A stretch of 64,000 nt of DNA, taken from NCBI GenBank assembly GCA_964058805.1, contig CAXKVV010000401.1, positions 27,655-91,654 on the forward strand, in the 5' to 3' direction. Source of the DNA: Schoenoplectus triqueter. Its lineage: Eukaryota > Streptophyta > Magnoliopsida > Poales > Cyperaceae. The notes under the pieces were generated by a model, which saw only the letters and a program-made list of their open reading frames with translations, made no database searches and was not told the DNA's origin. Below, one piece after another: positions 38,428-48,081 of this stretch. A program made the position numbers and the translations under genes. Within the stretch, counting starts at the first letter, position 1. The number at the start of each line of letters is the position of its first letter.

Positions 38428-38435
38428 TATTTATA
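38428..38435 (-). promoter_or_regulatory. TATA box of promoter module A (left LTR)
   Basis: The minus strand reads TATAAATACCCC about 195 bp into the LTR in element sense. It is the upstream member of two tandem, diverged modules about 245 bp apart; both share TGACAAGTGGGACCCAC downstream of the hairpin. The equivalent in the right LTR is 55239-55246. If this is the main promoter, nearly 7.2 kb of each LTR would be transcribed (R plus U5). Confidence 0.6.
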
Positions 38436-38630
38436 CTCTTCACTTCATGCCCAGCATTCCATTGTGGGACTAATGGATTTGTTCCGGGGTTAGGCAGCGA
38501 CCTTTCCTGATCAGTGGGCCATCTTTCCACTTCTCTCTCTCTTTCCCCTTTTTCTTATGATTTATCATTATCCATCCATTTATTTTCATTTATTTATCTA
38601 CTCATCCTTGAAATTTTTCAAGGGTAAACA

Positions 38631-38635
38631 CCCAT
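38631..38635. repeat. Target-site duplication CCCAT, right of the solo LTR
   Basis: AAACA, the LTR end, is followed by CCCATCATTTTG, the satellite in phase. It matches the left copy at 31257-31261. Confidence 0.93.
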
Positions 38636-39200
38636 CATTTTGTGAAAATTAATGTAATTACTCTTAATTATGCCTATTGTAAGATTGTCCAATTAACACT
38701 TCGATATGAATATCCTACGACACAAAGTTTTCATAAAACATAAGTAAAACACATTAGAAACTACTGTTTAAACAAGTTATTTCAGTTTTTCAAAATTTTA
38801 GGCCGCATAACTACAAATAATTTCGTGCAAATTAATATAATCACTCCTAATTATGCCTATTATAGGATTTCTCCAATTAAATCTTCGACACGAACATTCT
38901 ATGATGCTAATTTTGCACAAATCATATGAAATATGTGTTAAAAACTGCTGTTTAAACAAGTTGTTTGAGATTTTCAAAATTTTTGGCCGCCTAGCTACTC
39001 ATAATTTCGTTAAAATTAATATAATTACTCCTAATTATGCCTATTGTGATGTTCTCCGATTAACACTTCGAAATGAATATCCGACGATACTAATTTTTCA
39101 TAAAACATAAGTAAGATATATTAGAAACTGCTGTTCAAACGAGTTGTTTAAGATTTTTAACATTTTTTACCTCATAACTACACATAATTTCATGAAAATT
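38631..39200. repeat. Satellite island between the solo LTR and the truncated element
   Basis: About 570 bp of the 1259-bp HOR follow the solo LTR in phase. I saw no difference from 55442-56011, which lies right of the other LTR. Both share CATATGAAATATG (38923 and 55734), where every other block reads CATATGGAATATG, and AAGTAAAACAC, where most other blocks read AAGTAGAACAC. The island is therefore a duplicate of the satellite next to the right LTR rather than an independent stretch. Confidence 0.93.
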
Positions 39201-39210
39201 TTTTACCTCA
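39197..39210. other. Duplicated 14-bp filler at the satellite/pol breakpoint
   Basis: TTTTTTACCTCATA, present in the satellite about 30 bp to the left, appears a second time directly before the pol sequence GTCACCCGTAATGACGG. A short copy of nearby sequence at a breakpoint is a usual footprint of end-joining with templated filler. It supplies the last codons and the TAA stop of the truncated polyprotein frame. Confidence 0.75.
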
Positions 39211-42200
39211 TAGTCACCCGTAATGACGGTAATTCCACCTCAAGAGGGAGGACGGCTTCAACCCCAAAAGCCAAAGAATACGGGGTAGCTTGCGTAGGCG
39301 TTCGGTACGTGGTCCGATAAGCCCATAATGCCTCTTGTAGACGATTATCCCAGTCTCGTTGATTGCCGTCTACGGTCTTTTTCATGATATTTATTAGAGT
39401 TTTGTTAAAGGCTTCGGCCAGGCCGTTGGCTCTGGGATTATAAATGGACGAGAATCTCCAGTCAATATTAAATTGCTCCGCCAGGGCATAGACTTTGGAG
39501 CTCTTGAAGGCCGTCCCGTTATCGGATATTATCCGTTGCGGTGTGCCGAATCGGTAAAGGATGTGCGTCTTGAAGAACTTAACCACATCGGATGCTTTAA
39601 CTTCTTTGAGTGGAACAGCTTCGGCCCATTTTGTAAAGTAATCTGTCGCCGCCAGGATGAACCGGTGACCTCTCGATGTAGGAGGGTCTATGGGCCCCAC
39701 TATGTCTGTGCCCCACATATTAAATGGCCAGGATGCTACCGTGGGGTGCAACGGGTTTGGCGCTTGATGTATAAAAGGGCCATGTATCTGGCACATGCGG
39801 CACTTCTTTGCGTGCTCCTCACAATCAGCCACCATCGTGGGCCAATAATATCCCATTCGCTTGATCTTCAATTTCATTTTTGGCCCAGACTGATGTGCTC
39901 CGCATAGCCCAGAATGAACTTCTTTCATAACCTGCCCGGCTTCAGGCCTTGATACACATCTTAACCATAACTGATCATAAGACCTACGGTATAGCGTATT
40001 GCCCACATATGCATACCGTAGTACCCGCTTTCTTAGTTGATCAGCTATCCTTTTATCTTTGGGGAGGGTGCCATGCCGGAAATATTCGATGAACGGCTGT
40101 CTCCAATCATCGTCTTCGTCAGTCATCATTGTCTCTTGGCATTCTATTTTCCTTAGCCCAGTACTTTCATTATTCACATCGTCTGTCGTCTGACACAATG
40201 ATAATGGCCTCCTATTGCGGACGATGATGTGGATTTCCGGTTCTGTTGGTTCACCCAGCTCCTTGGCGAGTTTGGCCAACGCAACTGCTTCACCATTCAC
40301 GGCCCTCGTGACCTTCTCAATGGACACGTACGGGATTTTCTTCATTAGTTCCATGGCCTTTTGGTGATATTGTATTAGATCCGGCTTCAAAACCTTGTAT
40401 TCGCCAATTATTTGATTTATTATCAGCTGTGAATCCCCAAATATGTGCACAGCCTTGATCTCTAGCTCCAGTGATAGCTCTAGTCCGGCGATGAGTGCCT
40501 CATACTCTGCTTCATTATTTGTACATGGTTCAGTTAAAGCCAGAGAATGTCGTATTATCCCGCCTTCCGGGGTTACGAAGACTAGTCCTGCGCCAGCTCG
40601 CACAGTTGGGACTCCCGGGCCCGCGATTGGCTTGATTGAAGAAGCACCATCAAAGTACATCTCCCATATAGGACTTCCTTCTTCAATATGTAGGGTTTCT
40701 TCGTCAGGAAAGTCACATTTTAGCGGGGAGTCATCTTGGATCGGATGTGCAGCTAGGAAATCTGCTAGCGCCTGCCCCTTTATCGCCTTTTGCGGTGTAT
40801 AGGTGATGTCGAACTCGGTGAGAATAATAGCCCACTTGGCCAGCCTCCCCGTCAGCATTGGCCGAGTCATCAGATATTTGAGAGGGTCCACCTTGGATAT
40901 TAATATGATTTTGTGGGCTAGCATGTAATGCCTCAATTTCTTCACCGCGAAGATTAGGGCTAGACAATGCTTCTCAATCGGCGAATACCCGTGTTCTGCC
41001 CCTACCATCATGCGACTTAGGTAATATAGCGCATTTTGATTACCATCCTGGTTTTCTTGGGCCAATAGGGCTCCCAAGGATCCGTCCAGGGCGGTCGTGT
41101 ATAGAATAAGCTCCTTTCTGGGTATGGGCGCCGCCAATACTGGAGGGTTGAGTAGATATGCCTTGATTTCTTCAAAGGCTCGCTGGCACTCACCGTCCCA
41201 CTTAAACGGGATATTCTTCTTAGTCAGCCGGGTGAAGGGTTGGATTTTACCCGATAGATTGGCTATAAACCGCCTGATGTACGCCAATTGCCCTTGCAAA
41301 GATCGCAATTGTTTTAAATTCTTTGGCGGGGATAGTTCAGTTATTGCTTTGATCTTGCCCGGGTCTATCTCGATTCCCCTGTGGCGTACTACAAACCCCA
41401 GAAATTTACCAGACGATACCATGAATGCGCATTTCAACGGGTTCAATTTGAGCGCATGTTCTCTTAAGCGGTTGAAAACGACCTCAAGATATTGGAGGTG
41501 TTCTTCATATGACATGGCCTTGATGACTAGGTCGTCCACATAGCATTCTACTATCTTATGGATTAGATCATCGAATATTTTCGTCATCGCCCGTTGGTAG
41601 GTGGCTCCCGCATTTTTGAGCCCAAACGGCATGACTTTGTAACAATATATGCCAATCGGCGTGCGGAATGCCGTATGCCTCTCATCTTCTGGCGCCATTT
41701 TGATTTGATTATAACCCGCATAACCGTCCATGAAGGAGAAGACTTCATAGGAGGATGTATGGTCGATTATGATTTCGGTTACTGGGAGCGGGAAATCATC
41801 TTTAGGGCACGCCTTATTCAAGTCCCGAAAGTCCACGCAAATGCGGATTTGCCCATTTTTCTTCTTAACCGGGACAATGCTAGCCACCCATTCTGGCGTC
41901 TCTTCTTCCCGTATAAAGCCGGCGTCGATGAGTTTCTTTGTCTCCTCCACGACCTTCTCTTCGAGTTCTATTCTCATTCGCCTCGGCGCTTGTTTAATCG
42001 GCTTGAAGGTTGGATCAATTTTCAAGTAATGGACCGCCACGTTGGGATCTAATCCAGGCATTTCTTTATAACTCCAAGCGAAGCAGTCCATATAACTTCT
42101 AAGGAATGCCTTCAACCTGTCAGCCACCTCTTCTGGCAATGACGCGCTTATGAAAGTTGGTCGTGGGTCTTCTTCCGTCCCCAGATTAATTTCAGCTAAC

Positions 42201-45200
42201 TCATCGACCGTATTAGGCTCCTTTTCTAGCTGCTTTAAAGCATTTTTCAGGACCGGGGCATTGTCCTCTTCTGTTTCATTGTCCGGCATCTCAACAGAAG
42301 TCATACAGCAGCTCTCTTTCATACGGTACTCGTTGAGAGACCCTTCGAAACATGCTGCGTTATCGCAGTTATACCCTAGTCCCCGGGTATATTTTATTTT
42401 GCCATCCAGGCCTAGGACTTTATTCTGGCCGCCATTCCAGAGTTCATCGAAGCGCTTGGCCTCGGCCTTGGATATGTCTCTTAGACATTTCGCCCTTTTT
42501 GCCAGTTTATACAGCTCTTTTCTAAAGGGATGAGATGCAGCGTCACCGCTCGTTGCATTCTCCGATTCTTGCTCTATCACCCACTTTTTCCAAGTGCTGT
42601 GATCAGGATTCTTCAGAGACTGGGTTGAATCGCTCTGATAGAAAATTATAGCCTTATGGATGATAGTTTTCCCTTTGAGGCGCTCTACCTTTGCCGGCAC
42701 AACAAAGGTCTTTAGGGTTTGGATGTGGTTCACCTCCCTTGGTATAAGGTCTTTAAAATGCCTTTCGGGAACCACAGTAATCTCCAATGCTGCCATCTCC
42801 TCTTCTATCTCAATGTCCATGACTGAGTTGGAGCGGTAGATTTCTTTGATCGGCTTACGTCTCGCAGCCTTAGGTTTGCTAGGTATGGGAGTGTGCGAGA
42901 TCGTATAAGCCACCCCTTTGCCTTTGTTATTCAAGTTATGCGGAGCTGGGTCTTGTTGAAAGCTCTTCGGAAGTTGGATTGTCCCGTTTCTATGCCCTTC
43001 TTCTATTAGGTCTTTGAATACCCAGCATTCTTCAATTGTATGGCCCAATATGCGATGATAAGGGCAGAATTCGCCTTCACCGGCTCTTTCTATGTCGGCG
43101 GGTCTCTTACAGACGGGAAGTGTTAACCCGCTCTTTAGGGCTTGCTCAAATATCCGAGCTGTTTTATTTTTCAGGAAAGAGTATGGTTTACTCTTTTTGA
43201 CTTTGAGGGTCTGCATGACGGTCGGTTGCTTAGCTTTCGTTTCTTCCCCCTTTGATTCATCTACTATTACAATTACCCGTTTGCCGCTATCGGGTGTTTG
43301 TCTTTCGGGGGTCCCGGAACGGGGTTCGCTCGTCACCTCTTTGAGTAGCTCAGAGTTATAAATCGCGGTTTGCAGGTTTTCGATCATTATCATGATTTCA
43401 TTGTGTTGCGTCTTGATATCCTGCATCACTTCCCATTGTTCAGACACCTCTCTTCTATTATTTTCAACCTGGTGCCTTATTTCGTCAATCGCATTCCAGA
43501 CGCGACCTTCAAAATTTTCCCGCCATGAGCGTTCTTCGTTTATAGGCCTCGGCCTAACCGGGTTATCCCTTCCGCTACCGGGTCCCGTGTTGATCATATA
43601 TGACTCCTCACTTTCATTATCTGTTTCGGGCCCTTTATATGGCTTCTTGAGGATGTGATAAATGATCTCTTCGTCAGATTCTTCTTCCCAGGGTTGACGA
43701 TCATGGCCAGATTCTTCTCCCGAGGTGGTATTGCCCGAGTCATTGGAATCTTCGGAGTCTTCTCCTGAAGTCGCCTCCATGATCTGAATTTGAGGAGTGT
43801 TGGTAGGCTTAAAATTGAAAATGACCTCCTCTTCAGAATCACTTGCATTTATTTCGCTCGGTTTTATTTGAGCCTTATACGCAGCCACCTGTTTGAAGCG
43901 GAAGGTTGCTTCTTCACCCGACTTTCTTCCGGGTCTTTGGGCTCGAGCACCTCGGGGTTTAATGTTAAATTTGACCTCTTCTTCTTCCCCAGATGAGGTA
44001 TCAAATTTAGGGCCTTTGTTAAAGGGTTTCTGACCTGCTTTTGTTATAGGCCGGCTCGGCGCCACAGCGGATTTAGGCAGAAAGTACTGGGCGTCATTGA
44101 ATTTAATCTCATGCACTCCGAATGGCTTGACATCTCCGTCAATTCTCTTTTGTTTACCATTCTCGATATATTTCAGGCACTGGTGCAGAGTAGAGGGTAT
44201 GACCTGGTTACTATGAAGCCACGGGCGACCCAGCAACGCCCGATAAGAGGTTTCAGCGTCAATGACATAGAATTTAGTAGGCACTTTTAGGCTTCCACAT
44301 TGCAGGTTCAGAGTTATAGCTCCCAGGGCCTTTTGGGAGTTTTGGTTGAAGCCATGAATAATCACCTTTTCGTCAGATAGATTCTTCACATCTAAGGTGA
44401 TGGTCTTTAGGGTTTTAAGCGGCATGATATTGATCGAAGACCCTGCGTCGACCAAGATGCGGCCAATCTTCTGCCCCCCGCAGTTTCCGGTGATGTATAG
44501 CGGGCGGTTATGGTCAACTGTGCCTATTAGGAGGTCATCGTCTGTGAAATTTATACAGGCGGCCCGTTTGGCGGTGAATAGGGCTTCTTGCATATTTTGC
44601 TCGACAAAGTATGACTTGTACTTCTCGGGATCTTGCAAGGCCTGGATTAGCACCTCCCTTAGGTCTTGTGACATCATCAATGCGTCAAATATGCTTAATA
44701 ACGCTGGAATCTTACGCAGATGTGCCAACACATTATATTCTTCGCCCGTCGACCGGGTCTTTTCTGGGTTCTTGCTCGGATTCTCGACCTCTTTACCTTT
44801 ATTCAGGGCCTTATCCTTTCCTTTATCGGAATCCTTGGGAGCCTGTCTCTCGGGTATATAAGTCCCGGACCGGAGCACGGCTTTGCATTCTTCGCTTTTG
44901 GTCCCAGAGGTGCTTGCTTCCCCTTCATCATTTGGGAAGAACATCTCCTCTAATGTTGGCATATCTTCGTCGTGAGAAGAATATACCATATTGCACGAAG
45001 CACCCCAGATCTCTTCGCTTTCTTCTTTATTTACTTCTTCATCTATATTTTCTTCCTTTTGACCTAGGGTTAGCTTCTCCCAGTCTTCTTTGGAGATGAA
45101 ATGTTGAAGGGTGATCGCCTCGGGACTGCCCTGCTCATATTCTTCAATCTTATTCTTTCTGGACTTGTTGTTTCTATGCTTCTTTTTCTTCTTAAGAACC

Positions 45201-47947
45201 TGGTCTTGGCTCTGGTCCACCTTATAATATACCCTGGGTTTTGGTGGGACCACTGGCGTGATGTCGTCTTTCCATTTCATGCCAGGTTCTTTCTTAAGGG
45301 CTTTAAGCATTTTAATCGATTTCTTCGATAGGTGCGTAGTCCATTGTTCTTCCTGGTCTTCGCATGACTGGCCCGGGACTTTCTCTTCCTCATGATAGAT
45401 CGTATTGGCCTGTTCATGGGCTGATGGGCTTTGCAAGAACCCTTTAGGTAAAGTAATTTCACCATTTTTATACGCCTTTTCGACCCAATCTTTGAAGACC
45501 CAGCAATCTTCAATTGAGTGCCCTATTATTCTGTGGTATGGGCAGAAGTTGGGTTCGTCCGATTTATCAGCATCTTCCGGGCGTTTACTGGCCGGCAGGG
45601 TTAGGCCGTTCTTCAGTGCCCCTCTGAAGATTTGGGCAACTTTATCTTTCCTGAAGGAGTACGGTTTAGATTTCTTTTGTTTGAGAGACTCAAAACTCCG
45701 TGAACTCCCTCCTGGATTGGGCCTGGGTCCCTTATTGTAATTGTTGCCATTTGTGCCACTGCTGCTGCCTTGGGTGTCTGCGTTGGCAACTATCTTATCT
45801 TTCAACGAGGTGAATGCCACTTTAGTCTCGGCTCGGGCTCCTCGTTGCGGCCTATTATTCATAAAGCTTGGCACGGTATGCGGTGACATCCTTTCCATGT
45901 TGGATACCGATCTGAGCAAGTCTTTAAATGTGTTGACCTTTGTCACACCAAGAAGCATGCCCATCCACCCGTCAATGTTCTTCATGATTAGGTTGACGGC
46001 CTCGTCTTCGGTTAATGTGCGGTCGCATTTGATGCTGAGGTTCCGCCATCTGTTGATAAAATCTGTCATTGACTCCCCTTTCTTGGGTTTAGTGCTTGCC
46101 AGATCGGCTATATTTATTTTGTCAGACACCATGACAAATCGCGCCCTGAACGAGTCTGCCATCTCGTCCCAGGTCCTGATGCTGTTGTTTTCTAATGAAT
46201 AATACCATTGAAAAGCGGTTCCCACCAAGCTTTGGGGGAATTGTCTTAACAACAGTGCATCATTGCCGCCCGTGTTGCCGCACGAGGCTACAAAGTGGGC
46301 CAGATGTTGTTCGGGGTTTAGGTCTTTATTGCCCTCCCCGGAGAAGGTCCTGAAGCGGGGGATCACATACCCTTTAGGATATTCCTCCAGGTCGTATACG
46401 GCGGGGTATGGATGTCCACAGTTTTTAACGGGAGGGATAGCGTATCCACCTCCAGCTATTTGCATTTGCTGGGCAATCATGGCTTGAATCTCTTTCCGGG
46501 ATATTCCCGTTGGTTCAGCCTCCACTTCTATCGTTCCATGTGGATGGGGTTTAGAATCGACGGGTTGTTTTCCCTTATGATTGCTTTTAGTACTGTGGAC
46601 CCCTTCTTGACGGGAGCTACCAGCTTTGAAATTGGCGTCTTGTGATTCTTGTAATGACTTGACCGCCTTGATTAATTCTTCGTTTTGCTTTAGCATAGTA
46701 GCGATTAGCTCCCGTTGCCTAATCAGCTCTTCGTCCCGTGCCTCGATGTGGCCTTTTAGTATTTCAATTTCATCGATAGGCATTTCAGGACGTGTTTCAA
46801 CTTCATCTTCGTTGTCGAAGAGATCAGGGTTTTCGTTATGGTCTTCCCCTTCCCTGCTGTTGCCTTCGGGGTTGATTCTCTTTGGGGGTCTCCCTTTTCT
46901 ACCATTATTTTTATTGGTATTTGTGACGTGGGCTTGATTAGGCGGGGACTGGTCATCCTGGACCATGTTCACCTCACCATCAGTGTCAGGATCAGTATCG
47001 TAGCTTATACTGATGGTGTTGACTGAGAAGTGCTCTTCATAGCGAGCGGTTCTTCTCTTCTTCTTTGCTTGGTCAGGGGCAGTTATTTTTAGGTTATTGA
47101 GTGGTATTCTCGAGCCTAATCGGCTGAATACACTCTTCTGGCCCAAGCGGCTGAATACGCTCTCGGGTGGAGCATTGGACCTGCCGGCCTTGCTGGGCTG
47201 GGCTTGAGACTGGGGTTTTATTGGCTGGGAACCCTTCGGGACCCACACCTGCTGGACGCTAGGTGTTGCCTTTGGTATAGACCTCCTTGTGTGTGGAGTG
47301 GAGACAATGGCTTGCGGCTGAGCCATGCCTTGAGATTGGTTGGGGCGGGAGACGTACTGTCTCGACCTAGCGTTTCTAACGCTCTTCCTCTGCTTGAGGG
47401 CCCTGTGAGCCTTATAGATAGCTTCTGCAGGGGTTTGAGACTTGTCCTGGCGGCGCTGAGGCCTTTGAGATGGGCGAGGTGTGGGCTTAGGCACCTCCCA
47501 TGCCTGGCGGAGCTGGCCTGTGGCTGAGTTCTTAGCCACTATGCGGAGGGCTGTAAACTTGTTAGAGACCGGGATGGCTGGCCTAGCCACCAGCTGGTTC
47601 TGGTATGCATCCAGGGCCCTCTTCCTGGATGCTTGGGAGTCGCGGGCAGTTCGGGCTGCTGCCTTTGGGGCCGTCTTCTTAGACGGGCGCCTTCTCCTCT
47701 TTGGGGAGGCAGTAGGAGAGGCCATAACGTTGTTCGAGATCCCCTTGGGAGTTAGGGTGATCGATTCTTCCTCCTCGTCCTGAATAGAGATCTGGACGGT
47801 CGCGGGAGTGAAGGCGGCCACTGGAGCTGGGCCGTAGATAGTAAGTTCTTGCGGGATGGTCCCGAAGAACATGAAAAGCTTGCCCTCTGGGCTTTGTGCA
47901 GGAGTGACGGTGTAGGGAGCAAGGTTGAAGTTGCCGAAGTATGCCAT
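39203..47947 (-). CDS. Gag-pro-pol polyprotein, C-terminally truncated (Tat-type Ty3/Gypsy)
   Basis: This frame has 2914 codons and no internal stop. The start is taken as ATG at 47947; a TTG three codons upstream is in frame but less likely. Domains in order (residues): basic N-terminal region with a repeated VFSRLG motif; gag core about 531-690 (RFRTFSGEGN; WYYSL); zinc knuckle C802-H805-H810-C815; aspartic protease around D1167 (VDAGSS); acidic linker and coiled coil; second zinc knuckle C1628-H1631-H1636-C1641; a GLGY G-patch-like motif at 1856; reverse transcriptase about 1975-2240 with YVDD at 2136-2139; RNase H from about 2279; second, archaeal-like RNase H from about 2427 (MYFDGASS); integrase with H2678, H2685, C2716, C2719 and catalytic D2748, D2809, E2845 (spacing 60 and 35). 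The frame ends soon after the SLRV motif, and the last residues come from satellite DNA. The gag and pol parts are fused without a frameshift. Functional integration is unlikely because the integrase C-terminus and 3' LTR are lost. Confidence 0.94.
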   Translation of the reverse strand: MAYFGNFNLAPYTVTPAQSPEGKLFMFFGTIPQELTIYGPAPVAAFTPATVQISIQDEEEESITLTPKGISNNVMASPTASPKRRRRPSKKTAPKAAARTARDSQASRKRALDAYQNQLVARPAIPVSNKFTALRIVAKNSATGQLRQAWEVPKPTPRPSQRPQRRQDKSQTPAEAIYKAHRALKQRKSVRNARSRQYVSRPNQSQGMAQPQAIVSTPHTRRSIPKATPSVQQVWVPKGSQPIKPQSQAQPSKAGRSNAPPESVFSRLGQKSVFSRLGSRIPLNNLKITAPDQAKKKRRTARYEEHFSVNTISISYDTDPDTDGEVNMVQDDQSPPNQAHVTNTNKNNGRKGRPPKRINPEGNSREGEDHNENPDLFDNEDEVETRPEMPIDEIEILKGHIEARDEELIRQRELIATMLKQNEELIKAVKSLQESQDANFKAGSSRQEGVHSTKSNHKGKQPVDSKPHPHGTIEVEAEPTGISRKEIQAMIAQQMQIAGGGYAIPPVKNCGHPYPAVYDLEEYPKGYVIPRFRTFSGEGNKDLNPEQHLAHFVASCGNTGGNDALLLRQFPQSLVGTAFQWYYSLENNSIRTWDEMADSFRARFVMVSDKINIADLASTKPKKGESMTDFINRWRNLSIKCDRTLTEDEAVNLIMKNIDGWMGMLLGVTKVNTFKDLLRSVSNMERMSPHTVPSFMNNRPQRGARAETKVAFTSLKDKIVANADTQGSSSGTNGNNYNKGPRPNPGGSSRSFESLKQKKSKPYSFRKDKVAQIFRGALKNGLTLPASKRPEDADKSDEPNFCPYHRIIGHSIEDCWVFKDWVEKAYKNGEITLPKGFLQSPSAHEQANTIYHEEEKVPGQSCEDQEEQWTTHLSKKSIKMLKALKKEPGMKWKDDITPVVPPKPRVYYKVDQSQDQVLKKKKKHRNNKSRKNKIEEYEQGSPEAITLQHFISKEDWEKLTLGQKEENIDEEVNKEESEEIWGASCNMVYSSHDEDMPTLEEMFFPNDEGEASTSGTKSEECKAVLRSGTYIPERQAPKDSDKGKDKALNKGKEVENPSKNPEKTRSTGEEYNVLAHLRKIPALLSIFDALMMSQDLREVLIQALQDPEKYKSYFVEQNMQEALFTAKRAACINFTDDDLLIGTVDHNRPLYITGNCGGQKIGRILVDAGSSINIMPLKTLKTITLDVKNLSDEKVIIHGFNQNSQKALGAITLNLQCGSLKVPTKFYVIDAETSYRALLGRPWLHSNQVIPSTLHQCLKYIENGKQKRIDGDVKPFGVHEIKFNDAQYFLPKSAVAPSRPITKAGQKPFNKGPKFDTSSGEEEEVKFNIKPRGARAQRPGRKSGEEATFRFKQVAAYKAQIKPSEINASDSEEEVIFNFKPTNTPQIQIMEATSGEDSEDSNDSGNTTSGEESGHDRQPWEEESDEEIIYHILKKPYKGPETDNESEESYMINTGPGSGRDNPVRPRPINEERSWRENFEGRVWNAIDEIRHQVENNRREVSEQWEVMQDIKTQHNEIMIMIENLQTAIYNSELLKEVTSEPRSGTPERQTPDSGKRVIVIVDESKGEETKAKQPTVMQTLKVKKSKPYSFLKNKTARIFEQALKSGLTLPVCKRPADIERAGEGEFCPYHRILGHTIEECWVFKDLIEEGHRNGTIQLPKSFQQDPAPHNLNNKGKGVAYTISHTPIPSKPKAARRKPIKEIYRSNSVMDIEIEEEMAALEITVVPERHFKDLIPREVNHIQTLKTFVVPAKVERLKGKTIIHKAIIFYQSDSTQSLKNPDHSTWKKWVIEQESENATSGDAASHPFRKELYKLAKRAKCLRDISKAEAKRFDELWNGGQNKVLGLDGKIKYTRGLGYNCDNAACFEGSLNEYRMKESCCMTSVEMPDNETEEDNAPVLKNALKQLEKEPNTVDELAEINLGTEEDPRPTFISASLPEEVADRLKAFLRSYMDCFAWSYKEMPGLDPNVAVHYLKIDPTFKPIKQAPRRMRIELEEKVVEETKKLIDAGFIREEETPEWVASIVPVKKKNGQIRICVDFRDLNKACPKDDFPLPVTEIIIDHTSSYEVFSFMDGYAGYNQIKMAPEDERHTAFRTPIGIYCYKVMPFGLKNAGATYQRAMTKIFDDLIHKIVECYVDDLVIKAMSYEEHLQYLEVVFNRLREHALKLNPLKCAFMVSSGKFLGFVVRHRGIEIDPGKIKAITELSPPKNLKQLRSLQGQLAYIRRFIANLSGKIQPFTRLTKKNIPFKWDGECQRAFEEIKAYLLNPPVLAAPIPRKELILYTTALDGSLGALLAQENQDGNQNALYYLSRMMVGAEHGYSPIEKHCLALIFAVKKLRHYMLAHKIILISKVDPLKYLMTRPMLTGRLAKWAIILTEFDITYTPQKAIKGQALADFLAAHPIQDDSPLKCDFPDEETLHIEEGSPIWEMYFDGASSIKPIAGPGVPTVRAGAGLVFVTPEGGIIRHSLALTEPCTNNEAEYEALIAGLELSLELEIKAVHIFGDSQLIINQIIGEYKVLKPDLIQYHQKAMELMKKIPYVSIEKVTRAVNGEAVALAKLAKELGEPTEPEIHIIVRNRRPLSLCQTTDDVNNESTGLRKIECQETMMTDEDDDWRQPFIEYFRHGTLPKDKRIADQLRKRVLRYAYVGNTLYRRSYDQLWLRCVSRPEAGQVMKEVHSGLCGAHQSGPKMKLKIKRMGYYWPTMVADCEEHAKKCRMCQIHGPFIHQAPNPLHPTVASWPFNMWGTDIVGPIDPPTSRGHRFILAATDYFTKWAEAVPLKEVKASDVVKFFKTHILYRFGTPQRIISDNGTAFKSSKVYALAEQFNIDWRFSSIYNPRANGLAEAFNKTLINIMKKTVDGNQRDWDNRLQEALWAYRTTYRTPTQATPYSLAFGVEAVLPLEVELPSLRVTMR

Positions 47948-48062
47948 TTCCTGCAAAACAAAAATACTTGAAAATCATTAGTCATTTTAGCACATAGAAG
48001 ACCACTTGTATCTCTTAAGTATTCTATTTGCCTCTCTCTTTCAGAAATAAGAGGAGAATCTA

Positions 48063-48081
48063 GGTCCCACCGGGCGTGCCA
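48063..48081 (-). other. Primer-binding site
   Basis: The minus strand reads TGGCACGCCCGGTGGGACC starting five bases (GGATC) inside the 5' LTR end (CGCACA). TGG starts complementary to a tRNA 3' CCA end and this distance are usual for LTR elements. I do not assign the tRNA; comparison with plant tRNA 3' ends would settle it. Between this site and the ATG at 47947 lie about 115 bp of leader without other features. Confidence 0.75.

Larger units (their letters stand above)
31262..38630 (-). mobile_element. Solo LTR (7369 bp) of a Tat-type Ty3/Gypsy element, mosaic
   Basis: This is an LTR with TG...CA ends (plus strand TGTGCGACCC to AAGGGTAAACA). It is flanked on both sides by CCCAT and by in-phase satellite, so no internal region is attached to either end. 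Removing the LTR and one CCCAT restores the exact 1259-bp HOR register (30220 to 38853 equals 1259 + 7369 + 5). Orientation is taken from the related element at 39211-55441. Against the right LTR (48087-55441) it shows about 21 substitutions, an 8-bp indel and a 1-bp indel in 31262-32605, but only about 5 substitutions and two small tract-length changes in the remaining 6.0 kb. It is therefore probably a recombinant of two LTRs, with a crossover between about 32595 and 33880. It contains no coding region that I recognise. Confidence 0.92.

Noticed and set aside
39473..47783. Plus-strand open frames of 70-160 residues opposite gag-pol
   Set aside because: They are antisense shadows of the long polyprotein frame, without domains of their own.
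47948..47956. Upstream TTG as start of the polyprotein
   Set aside because: TTG is an unlikely plant initiator, and an ATG lies three codons downstream in frame at 47947.
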